Origin: an uncultured Muribaculaceae bacterium
Lineage (GTDB): Bacteria; Bacteroidota; Bacteroidia; Bacteroidales; Muribaculaceae
NCBI GenBank assembly: GCA_910577465.1
Contig: CAJTMM010000008.1
Location: 1 to 64,000 of the forward strand
Direction of reading: 5' to 3'
Length of the DNA: 64,000 bases
Shown here: piece by piece, positions 18,674-27,220 of the stretch
Position numbering within the stretch: the first letter of the stretch is position 1
Layout: every line of letters starts with the position of its first letter
Made by a program: the position numbers and the translations under genes
Notes under the pieces: model-generated
What the model was told of the DNA's origin: nothing
The model's database searches: none
Seen by the model: only the letters and a program-made list of their open reading frames with translations

Positions 18674-19597
18674 ATGCCGCGACGTGCATCGGAAGGCAAG
18701 CAAAGGGTGTCGCCCTTCAAGCCTGATGTGATAAATAAATATAATGTGACGGAGGATGCTCCGCTGCTTGAGTTCCTGATATCGGCAATGCCTGAGGTAA
18801 AGCGTACGCGCTTGAAACAGATGCTCGGACATGACCAAGTAGCCGTGAACGGCATACCCCAACGCCAGTTTGACCATGAGCTGAAAGCGGGCGATGAGGT
18901 GAAAGTGAACTTCACCCGCGAATTTAAAGTGTTCTATCACCGCCGACTGAAGATAGTGTATGAGGATGACGACATCATAGTGGTGAACAAAGGCTACGGG
19001 TTGCTCTCGATGGGTACCGATACAAAGAAAGACGGCACAGCGTATTCGATACTGCGCGACTACGTGAAATGGGCCAATCCGATGAACAAGCTATTTATAG
19101 TGCACCGCCTTGACCGTGACACGTCGGGGCTTATGATGTTTGCCAAGAACGAAAAGGCTAAGGAAACGATGCAGCACAACTGGAACAATATGGTGCTGAA
19201 CCGTAAATATCTTGCCGTGGTGGAGGGTGATGTGGAACCGTCGGAAGGTGTGGTGCGCAGCTATCTTGCCGAGACATCGAAATATGAGGTGTATTCCACC
19301 GACGACCCCTCGAAAGGACAGCTTGCGGTGACCCGCTACAAGACTTTAAAGCAGGGTCCGAATTACACTATGCTTGAAGTGGAGCTGGATACCGGCCGCA
19401 AGAATCAGATACGTGTGCACATGAAAGACCTGGGTCATCCGATATCCGGCGACCGCCGCTATGGAGCAGGTGCGAGTCCGATACACCGGTTGGCGCTTCA
19501 TGCGCAGACGTTGCGTTTTGTGCATCCAGTGACGCGGCGTGAGATGAACTTCAGTACGCCGATACCGGCATCGTTCCTGTCGCTTACCCGCCGGTGA
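18674..19597 (+). CDS. RluA/RluD-family 23S rRNA pseudouridine synthase
   Basis: 307 residues. An N-terminal S4 RNA-binding domain (about residues 27-83: LLEFLISAMPEVKRTRLKQML, VAVNGIPQRQFD, LKAGDEVKVNF) is followed by the pseudouridine synthase domain. That domain has DDDIIVVNKGYGLLSM, the catalytic HRLDRDTSG (residues 144-152, Asp147), YLAVVEG and TGRKNQIRVHM. It isomerises uridines in rRNA. Which site is modified cannot be decided here: Bacteroidetes carry several paralogues. The gene lies 35 bases after topA. Confidence 0.9.
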   Translation: MPRRASEGKQRVSPFKPDVINKYNVTEDAPLLEFLISAMPEVKRTRLKQMLGHDQVAVNGIPQRQFDHELKAGDEVKVNFTREFKVFYHRRLKIVYEDDDIIVVNKGYGLLSMGTDTKKDGTAYSILRDYVKWANPMNKLFIVHRLDRDTSGLMMFAKNEKAKETMQHNWNNMVLNRKYLAVVEGDVEPSEGVVRSYLAETSKYEVYSTDDPSKGQLAVTRYKTLKQGPNYTMLEVELDTGRKNQIRVHMKDLGHPISGDRRYGAGASPIHRLALHAQTLRFVHPVTRREMNFSTPIPASFLSLTRR

Positions 19598-19676
19598 TAA
19601 GCGTGGCGGGGTGTAGACTCCGCCGTACCGCGCGGCAACCATTGTAAGAAAAATCGTGACGGAATGGCAAATAAAA

Positions 19677-19708
19677 TTTGCTAAAGGATGGGATATTCAT
19701 TAACTTTG
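19677..19708 (+). promoter_or_regulatory. Promoter of the pyrBI operon
   Basis: TTTG (19677-19680), 20-base spacer, TAACTTTG (19701-19708): a full consensus match. The implied start near 19715 shows that pyrB begins at ATG 19748 and not at the upstream in-frame ATG 19688. Confidence 0.75.
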
Positions 19709-19747
19709 CAGTCACAGGATATTCACATTCGGAAACATTCCAACGAT

Positions 19748-20680
19748 ATGAACAGCAACAGTCTCGTGTCGATAGATGACATCTCACGCGATGAAATCCT
19801 CGACTTAATAGAGCGAGCACGCTTCTTCGAAGAGCACCCCGACCAAAAAATTCTTGACGGGAAGGTCGTGGCGACTCTTTTTTTTGAACCGTCGACCCGC
19901 ACGCGCCTTAGTTTTGAAACCGCAGTGAACCGTCTCGGCGGACGAGTGATAGGCTTCTCGGATGTCTCCACCACCAGTTCGTCGAAAGGTGAGACTCTCA
20001 AGGACACCATAAAGATGGTGAGCAATTATGTGGACCTGATAATCATGCGCCACTATCTGGAAGGGGCGGCGCGTTATGCCACTGAGGTGACAGACGTTCC
20101 GGTAATCAATGCCGGAGACGGTGCCAACCAGCATCCGTCGCAAACGATGCTCGACCTCTATTCGATATCCAAGACGCAGGGTCGTCTCGACAATCTGACC
20201 ATAACGATGGTGGGTGACCTAAAGTACGGACGTACGGTGCATTCGTTGCTGATGGCGTTGCGCTACTTCAATCCCACGTTCCATTTCGTGGCATGCGACG
20301 AGTTGAAAATGCCCAAGGAGTACAAGGAATTCTGTGACGCCAACGGGCTGCGCTATTACGAGCACACGGAGTTCTCGCAGGATGTGATAAACCAATCCGA
20401 CATATTGTACATGACGCGTGTACAGCGTGAACGTTTCACCGACATCATGGAGTATGAACGAGTGAAGAATCTGTACAATCTGCATGCGTCGATGCTTGAT
20501 GATTCGAAGCCGAATCTGCGTGTGCTCCATCCGCTTCCCCGCGTCAATGAGATAGCCCAGGATGTGGATGACAATCCGAAGGCGTACTATTTCGAACAGG
20601 CACGCAACGGGTTATATGCCCGTCAGGCTATAATATGCAAGGCATTGGGAATAGATATTTACAAGGAGGCAGCCGTATGA
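19748..20680 (+). CDS. pyrB: Aspartate carbamoyltransferase, catalytic subunit
   Basis: 310 residues from ATG 19748. Joins carbamoyl phosphate and L-aspartate to give carbamoyl aspartate, the first committed step of pyrimidine synthesis. Carbamoyl-phosphate site FFEPSTRTRLSFE (residues 45-57), GDGANQHPSQTMLD, MVGDLKYGRTVHSL and HPLPRVNEI are all present. Its stop overlaps the pyrI start (ATGA), so the catalytic and regulatory chains are translationally coupled, as in enterobacterial pyrBI. The start follows from the promoter at 19677-19708. Confidence 0.96.
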   Translation: MNSNSLVSIDDISRDEILDLIERARFFEEHPDQKILDGKVVATLFFEPSTRTRLSFETAVNRLGGRVIGFSDVSTTSSSKGETLKDTIKMVSNYVDLIIMRHYLEGAARYATEVTDVPVINAGDGANQHPSQTMLDLYSISKTQGRLDNLTITMVGDLKYGRTVHSLLMALRYFNPTFHFVACDELKMPKEYKEFCDANGLRYYEHTEFSQDVINQSDILYMTRVQRERFTDIMEYERVKNLYNLHASMLDDSKPNLRVLHPLPRVNEIAQDVDDNPKAYYFEQARNGLYARQAIICKALGIDIYKEAAV

Positions 20681-21141
20681 CGACAACAGCAAAGAAAGAA
20701 CTCGCAGTGGCTGCACTGCGCCAGGGCACGGTGATAGACCACGTGCCTAACAATGTGCTGTTCAAGGCAGTGAAGATACTGGGTATTGAACGCATGAACA
20801 ATAATGTGACTATCGGTAATAACCTGTCGAGCAAACGATTGGGTCTGAAGGGCATAATCAAGGTAGCCGACGTGGAATTTCCGGAGGATGTGATAAACCG
20901 CATAGCCCTGATAGCCCCGCACGCGAAAATCAATATAATACGTGATTTCGATGTGGTGGAGAAGCGTCAGGTGCAGTTGCCCGACGAGATAGTGGGCATA
21001 GTGCGTTGCGGCAATCCGAAGTGCATAACCAATAATGAACCGATGCGCACACGCTTCCATGTAGTGGACCGCGAGGATGTGACTATACGTTGCCATTACT
21101 GCGGTCAAAGCGTGAAAAGCGGTGATGCGATAATAGATTAA
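20677..21141 (+). CDS. pyrI: Aspartate carbamoyltransferase, regulatory subunit
   Basis: 154 residues starting at ATG 20677, which overlaps the pyrB stop. Unusually for this genome an AGGAGG lies six bases upstream (20665-20670). The N-terminal allosteric domain binds CTP/ATP. The C-terminal zinc domain has four cysteines: CGNPKC (Cys111, Cys116) and CHYC (Cys139, Cys142). It holds the catalytic trimers of PyrB together and gives feedback inhibition by CTP. Length is the family norm. Confidence 0.96.
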   Translation: MTTTAKKELAVAALRQGTVIDHVPNNVLFKAVKILGIERMNNNVTIGNNLSSKRLGLKGIIKVADVEFPEDVINRIALIAPHAKINIIRDFDVVEKRQVQLPDEIVGIVRCGNPKCITNNEPMRTRFHVVDREDVTIRCHYCGQSVKSGDAIID

Positions 21142-21160
21142 TGCGCAAGGGCTACGTGTT

Positions 21161-21730
21161 ATGAAGCAAGTGTGGAAACCCGGCACCATGATATATCCGC
21201 TCCCGGCTGTGCTGGTGAGCTGCGGTGACATGGAGCGCAGCAATCTCATCACTGTGGCGTGGACCGGAACATTGTGTACCGACCCTGCCATGTGCTATAT
21301 ATCGGTGCGCCCCGAACGTTACTCATACGAGTTGATAAAGGAGCGCATGGAGTTTACCATCAACCTGACTACCGCGGATATGGCGCGTGCCACCGATTGG
21401 TGCGGCGTGCGTTCGGGCCGTGACTATGACAAGTGGAAAGAGACCGGGCTTACGCCGGTGGAGGGTGTGAAGGTAGGGTGTCCGCACATAGCCGAATCGC
21501 CCTTAAGCATAGAGTGCCGTGTGAAGGAGATAGTGCATCTGGGCAGTCACGATATGTTCATAGCCGATGTGCTTGCCGTGCTCGCCGATGAGACACTGCT
21601 CGATGCCGAAACCGGAGCATTCCAATTGGGCAATGCCGGATTGCTGAACTATTCACACGGGCAATATTACGCCCAAGGCGAGCCGTTGGGCAGGTTCGGC
21701 TGGACTGTTGCCAAGAAGAAAAAACAATGA
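21161..21730 (+). CDS. Flavin reductase-like (FMN-binding split-barrel) protein
   Basis: 189 residues of the flavin-reductase-like domain family. It opens with WKPGTMIYPLPAVLVSCG, followed by SNLITVAWTGTLCTDPAMCYISVRPERYSY, the conserved FMN-binding region. Members bind FMN and reduce flavins with NAD(P)H or act as flavoredoxins. It lies 19 bases after pyrI and 37 before glyA in the same direction, so it may ride the pyr transcript, with no obvious functional link. Confidence 0.85.
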   Translation: MKQVWKPGTMIYPLPAVLVSCGDMERSNLITVAWTGTLCTDPAMCYISVRPERYSYELIKERMEFTINLTTADMARATDWCGVRSGRDYDKWKETGLTPVEGVKVGCPHIAESPLSIECRVKEIVHLGSHDMFIADVLAVLADETLLDAETGAFQLGNAGLLNYSHGQYYAQGEPLGRFGWTVAKKKKQ

Positions 21731-21767
21731 CAGAGTAAAAATCCAATAGATATAATTTTACAACATT

Positions 21768-23048
<1,281 letters not shown>

Positions 23049-23072
23049 GAAATACTCTTAGATATTGATAAA

Positions 23073-23105
23073 GTGCGCCGATGTGAAAAACACCGGCGCA
23101 TTTTA
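23073..23105 (+). terminator. glyA intrinsic terminator
   Basis: GTGCGCCG-(A)-TGTG, AAAAA loop, CAC-CGGCGCA, followed by TTTTATT. Stem halves are at about 23073-23084 and 23091-23100. Confidence 0.75.
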
Positions 23106-23136
23106 TTGCGAGGGGGACGGAATGATGTTATCTTTG
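23106..23136 (+). promoter_or_regulatory. Promoter of the sulfatase gene
   Basis: TTG (23106-23108), 20 bases, TATCTTTG (23129-23136). The predicted start lies only a few bases before the first ATG at 23149, which favours initiation at 23158 or 23164. Confidence 0.6.
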
Positions 23137-23148
23137 TGATTCAATGTA

Positions 23149-24729
23149 ATGAATTTCATGGCTATGAATTATAAAAATGTGATGCCTTGTGCCGTAGCGG
23201 CAATGTTGGGCAACCATGCTGCCGATGCGGCTGAAACGCGCGAGCAGCGTCCAAACGTGATATTGATTTATGCCGATGACCTTGGCTATGGCGATCTGGA
23301 ATGCTATGGAGCGAAAAACGTGAGCACACCTAATGTGAACCGTCTTGCCGGCGATGGCATACGGTTTACCAACGCTCATGCAGCTGCCGCTACAAGTACA
23401 CCGTCGCGTTACGGAATGCTCACGGGTGAGTATGCGTGGCGTAAGGAGGGTACCGATGTCGCCGCCGGCAATGCCGGTATGATAATACGTCCCGAGCAGT
23501 TCACGATGGCTGATGCGTTCAAGAGCCGCGGGTACAGTACGGCAGCGTTCGGCAAATGGCATCTTGGACTCGGTGACAAGTCGGGTGAGCAGGACTGGAA
23601 CGCTCCGCTTCCGGCGGCACTCGCTGACCTGGGATTTGACTATTCATATATAATGGCCGCCACTGCCGACCGTGTGCCGTGTGTGTTCATAGAGAACGGC
23701 ATGGTTGCCAATTATGATGCCGACGCTCCGATAGAGGTGAGCTATGTGCGTAATTTCGAGGGCGAACCTACCGGAAAGGATAATCCGGAATTGCTGTATA
23801 ATATGCTGCCGAGCCATGGACATGACCAGTCGATAGTGAACGGAATAAGCCGAATAGGCTATATGAAGGGTGGCGGTAAGGCATTGTGGAAGGATGAGAA
23901 TATAGCAGATTCCATAACAGAGCATGCGTTGGCTTATATGCGTGAGCATAGCAGTGAGCCGTTTTTCATGTATTTTGCCACGAACGATGTCCATGTGCCG
24001 CGATTCCCTCACGAACGGTTCAGGGGCAAGAATGCAATGGGTGTTCGTGGTGATGCTATAGTGCAGTTTGACTGGAGCGTGGGACGGATATTGGATGCAC
24101 TCGATAGTCTCGGTATAGCGGATAATACGCTTGTGATACTGTCGAGCGATAACGGACCTGTGGTGGATGACGGGTATGATGACCGAGCCAAGGAGTTGCT
24201 CAACGGGCATTCGCCTACAGGCGGATTGCGCGGAGGTAAATACAGTGCCTTTGAGGGTGGTACGCGTGTGCCTATGATAGTGCGTTGGCCCGGTCATGTG
24301 GACAAGGGCATGGAGAGTGATGTGCTGGTGTCGCAGATTGATTGGCTGTCGTCGTTGGCAGGATTGATAGGAGCCCGCGTGCCCCGCGGAGCCGCGCCGG
24401 ACAGTTACGACCGTTTGGGCAATATGCTCGGTACGGATTCCAGTCCGCGTCCATGGGTGCTGGAGCAGGCTGCTGACAAAACGCTTTCGCTCCGTACGCC
24501 CGAGTGGAAATACATAGAGCCGAGTCAAGGTCCGAAGATAGTGCCTTGGGGTACCGAAATCGAGACCGGATATCTGTCGGAGCCGCAGCTTTACGGAGCG
24601 TCGGACAGCGGTGAACTGGAAAATGTGGCGGCGCGTTATCCCGATACTGTAAAGAGAATGCAGGAAATAGTGCGGGCTGTACGTGGTAATGATGAGAGAC
24701 TTTTACGTCAACTCGGCGCACGTCCGTAG
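23149..24729 (+). CDS. Type I sulfatase (formylglycine-dependent, serine type)
   Basis: 526 residues of the alkaline-phosphatase/sulfatase superfamily. The metal site is seen in NVILIYADDLGYGDLECYGA. The formylglycine motif is S-T-P-S-R (Ser83-Arg87) in ATSTPSRYGMLTG: the serine form, which needs the radical-SAM maturase anSME rather than the oxygen-dependent enzyme. FGKWHLG, TLVILSSDNGPV, GLRGGKYSAFEGGTRVPMIVRWPG and the C-terminal subdomain follow the usual order. It probably removes sulfate from host mucin or glycosaminoglycan glycans; the exact linkage is unknown. The N-terminus is a weak signal peptide (CAVAAMLG). No maturase or glycoside hydrolase is adjacent. Confidence 0.92.
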   Translation: MNFMAMNYKNVMPCAVAAMLGNHAADAAETREQRPNVILIYADDLGYGDLECYGAKNVSTPNVNRLAGDGIRFTNAHAAAATSTPSRYGMLTGEYAWRKEGTDVAAGNAGMIIRPEQFTMADAFKSRGYSTAAFGKWHLGLGDKSGEQDWNAPLPAALADLGFDYSYIMAATADRVPCVFIENGMVANYDADAPIEVSYVRNFEGEPTGKDNPELLYNMLPSHGHDQSIVNGISRIGYMKGGGKALWKDENIADSITEHALAYMREHSSEPFFMYFATNDVHVPRFPHERFRGKNAMGVRGDAIVQFDWSVGRILDALDSLGIADNTLVILSSDNGPVVDDGYDDRAKELLNGHSPTGGLRGGKYSAFEGGTRVPMIVRWPGHVDKGMESDVLVSQIDWLSSLAGLIGARVPRGAAPDSYDRLGNMLGTDSSPRPWVLEQAADKTLSLRTPEWKYIEPSQGPKIVPWGTEIETGYLSEPQLYGASDSGELENVAARYPDTVKRMQEIVRAVRGNDERLLRQLGARP

Positions 24730-24808
24730 ATAGTCGTATGAGGATGTGGTGTGCCGATTGAAAAGAATTTGGTAACTTTGCAGGGTTAATAATTTAGATT
24801 GAAGATTT

Positions 24809-25666
24809 ATGCTTGGATATATAGTATGGAATGTCAGTCCTGAACTTATAAGCTCGCCGATCTCGGTTCGCTGGTATGGATTGATGTTTGCCATAGGTTT
24901 CCTGATAGGCTACGAGATAGTGGGCCGTATGTTCAAACACGAGGGTGCACCCGAGAAGTGGCTCGGCACATTGCTACTGTGGGTTGTTGCCGGAACTATC
25001 GTGGGCGCGCGTCTGGGACATGTGTTTTTCTACGAGTGGGATTTCTACGGTTCGCATCCTATGGAGATATTCAAGGTGTGGAACGGAGGTCTGGCAAGCC
25101 ACGGCGGCACTATAGGTGTGATACTCGGTGTGCTGATGTTCTCGCTCATCACCACCAAACGCAGTCCGCTGTGGACATTTGACCGCCTTGTGGTGCCGAT
25201 AGCGCTGGTGGGGGGATTGATAAGGATAGGCAATCTGATGAATTCCGAGATATTCGGTCACGGCACAGACCTTCCATGGGGTATGATGTTTGTGCGCTCG
25301 CGCGAGTGGCACGAAATGTATCAGGGGGTGGCGTGCCATCCGACGCAGATTTATGAGGCGTTGTGTTATTTCGCATTGTTTGCGCTGCTTATGTGGATGT
25401 ACTGGAAGAAGAATGCCGAGGAGCGTCCGGGCTTGATATTCGGAGTGTTTTTCTTAGGAATTTTCGTGCCGCGCTTCCTGATAGAATTTATAAAGAACGA
25501 CCAGGTGGCGTTTGAAGCCAATATGTCGCTCAATATGGGGCAATGGCTGAGTGTGCCGTGCATAGCAGCCGGGGTGTTCTTCGTGTGCTACGCATTGTCA
25601 CGCCCGAAAGTGCATTTGGATTTTCCTAACCGATTCGCCGATGAGAAACCGGTGAAGAAAAAGTAA
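24809..25666 (+). CDS. lgt: Phosphatidylglycerol:prolipoprotein diacylglyceryl transferase
   Basis: 285 residues, about seven membrane segments. Transfers diacylglycerol to the lipobox cysteine of prolipoproteins, the first lipoprotein maturation step. Signature residues are GARLGHVFFY (about 66-75), the essential His98 in GGLASHGGTIG, and RIGNLMNSEIFG. The basic cytoplasmic tail ends KPVKKK. A -7-like TAACTTTG is at 24773-24780 but with a poor -33. It is followed after 20 bases by bioD. Confidence 0.96.
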   Translation: MLGYIVWNVSPELISSPISVRWYGLMFAIGFLIGYEIVGRMFKHEGAPEKWLGTLLLWVVAGTIVGARLGHVFFYEWDFYGSHPMEIFKVWNGGLASHGGTIGVILGVLMFSLITTKRSPLWTFDRLVVPIALVGGLIRIGNLMNSEIFGHGTDLPWGMMFVRSREWHEMYQGVACHPTQIYEALCYFALFALLMWMYWKKNAEERPGLIFGVFFLGIFVPRFLIEFIKNDQVAFEANMSLNMGQWLSVPCIAAGVFFVCYALSRPKVHLDFPNRFADEKPVKKK

Positions 25667-25686
25667 CGATTTAGCGATTGAATGCT

Positions 25687-26328
25687 ATGGGAGAAGTGTT
25701 GTTCATATCGGGTATAGATACCGATGCCGGTAAGAGTTACGCTACCGGTTATCTTGCGGCTCAACTGATGGCGCAGGGTAAAAGTGTGATTACACAGAAA
25801 TTCATTCAGACCGGTTGCAAGGAATATTCGGAAGATATCGACGTTCACCGCAAGATAATGGGAACCGGATTGCTTCAGGATGATATAAACCACAATACAG
25901 CACCGATAGTGCTGACGTATCCTGCTTCGGCGCAACTCGCGGCTGCGATGGATAACCGCACCATAGACCTCGGTGAGATAGACCGTGCCACTGCAGAACT
26001 GGCATCGCGTTATGATGTGGTGCTGATAGAGGGCGCGGGCGGATTGATGGTGCCTATCACCGATGATTTCTTTGCCATAGATTACGCCATGACCCGCCGC
26101 ATACCGGTGGTGTTGGTGACCAACGGACGGTTAGGGTCGATAAACCACACAGTGTTGTCGTTGGAGGCTATCAAGCGCCGTGGTATGGAGCTGCATAGCG
26201 TGATGTACAACCGTCATTTTGACAGTGACCCTATAATATGCGCCGATACCCACGGATTTGTGGAACGATATGTGGCGCGCATGTTCCCCGGAGTGACGGT
26301 AACTGATGTGCCGGATATAAAATTTTGA
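25687..26328 (+). CDS. bioD: ATP-dependent dethiobiotin synthetase
   Basis: 213 residues from ATG 25687 (the frame opens with an upstream TTG at 25678). The P-loop variant GIDTDAGKSYATG, the catalytic KFIQTGC and LIEGAGGLMVPI are BioD hallmarks. It closes the ureido ring of dethiobiotin using CO2 and ATP, the penultimate step of biotin synthesis. No other bio genes are nearby; the neighbours lgt and an exonuclease are functionally unrelated. Its stop overlaps the TTG that opens the next frame. Confidence 0.93.
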   Translation: MGEVLFISGIDTDAGKSYATGYLAAQLMAQGKSVITQKFIQTGCKEYSEDIDVHRKIMGTGLLQDDINHNTAPIVLTYPASAQLAAAMDNRTIDLGEIDRATAELASRYDVVLIEGAGGLMVPITDDFFAIDYAMTRRIPVVLVTNGRLGSINHTVLSLEAIKRRGMELHSVMYNRHFDSDPIICADTHGFVERYVARMFPGVTVTDVPDIKF

Positions 26329-26333
26329 AACAG

Positions 26334-26978
26334 ATGCTTACGGAATCACTTAAAATATCCATACCCAAAGATGTGCTCGCGGGAATGCCTATGGTGGAAT
26401 TTCCGGGCGAGATAACTGTGATAGAGGATGCCGATGCAGCTCGGGAAGTATTGACGCTGCTTGCACGGGAGGAACGTGTGGGGTTCGATACCGAGACGCG
26501 TCCGGCTTTTCAGAAAGGTCGCAGCTTCAATGTGTCGCTGATACAAATATCGACACTGGCACATGGCTATCTGTTCAGAATAAACAAGACCGGGCTATTG
26601 CCGGAATTGTGCGCGTTCATAGAGAATGATTCGGTACTGAAAATAGGCTTGTCGCTCAAGGATGACTTTTTCGTGCTGCATAAGATAAGTGAGTTTGTTC
26701 CGCACGGATTCGTGGATTTGCAGGGGTTTGTGGGCGATTACGGAATAGCTGACGCGAGCTTGCAGAAAATCTACGGCATATTGTTCGGCAAGCGTATATC
26801 CAAAGGGCAGCGGCTGTCGAACTGGGAAGCCCCGGAACTGACAGTGGGTCAACAGCATTATGCGGCGATTGATGCGTGGGCATGTCTGAGAATATACAAC
26901 CATCTGACCGAGGGTAATTTTAATCCTCAAGAATCGCCTTACCGCCAGATTGATGGTGAGAATACATCCGAAAATTAA
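26334..26978 (+). CDS. RNase D-like 3'-5' exonuclease (DEDD)
   Basis: 214 residues from ATG 26334. DEDD-family residues: EERVGFDTETRPAF (first Asp and Glu), KIGLSLKDDFFVLHK (second Asp), and QQHYAAIDAWACLRIYNHL (YxxxD, the last Asp). No HRDC domain follows, so it is a single-domain 3'-5' exonuclease of the type common in Bacteroidetes (RNase D or WRN-exonuclease like). The substrate is not known. It begins almost directly at the bioD stop, which suggests an operon. Confidence 0.87.
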   Translation: MLTESLKISIPKDVLAGMPMVEFPGEITVIEDADAAREVLTLLAREERVGFDTETRPAFQKGRSFNVSLIQISTLAHGYLFRINKTGLLPELCAFIENDSVLKIGLSLKDDFFVLHKISEFVPHGFVDLQGFVGDYGIADASLQKIYGILFGKRISKGQRLSNWEAPELTVGQQHYAAIDAWACLRIYNHLTEGNFNPQESPYRQIDGENTSEN

Positions 26979-26991
26979 GATACATGAGTCT

Positions 26992-27183
26992 ATGAAACTA
27001 AAACGCTCTACAACCATACCGGTCCTGCTGCTTGCCTATCTTGCAGTGATGAGCTATATAGGGCGCGGTGAGCTTGCTGCCGGCAATTACCTGTTTTATT
27101 TCGGGGTAATCGGGGTGACGCTCGTGTGCATAGTGTTGCTGCATTTTACTCTGAAACGCAGGGAACGCAAGCGTAATCAATAA
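26992..27183 (+). CDS. Small two-span membrane protein
   Basis: 63 residues from ATG 26992. Two hydrophobic segments (TIPVLLLAYLAVMSYIG and FYFGVIGVTLVCIVLLHF) are joined by a short polar loop, and the tail KRRERKRNQ is very basic. Such short proteins of unknown function are common beside housekeeping genes in Bacteroidales. It follows the exonuclease by 13 bases. Nothing in the sequence suggests a function. Confidence 0.6.
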   Translation: MKLKRSTTIPVLLLAYLAVMSYIGRGELAAGNYLFYFGVIGVTLVCIVLLHFTLKRRERKRNQ

Positions 27184-27220
27184 CCGGCGGGCAGGGACGG
27201 ATGGACCATAGGGCTTGGCG

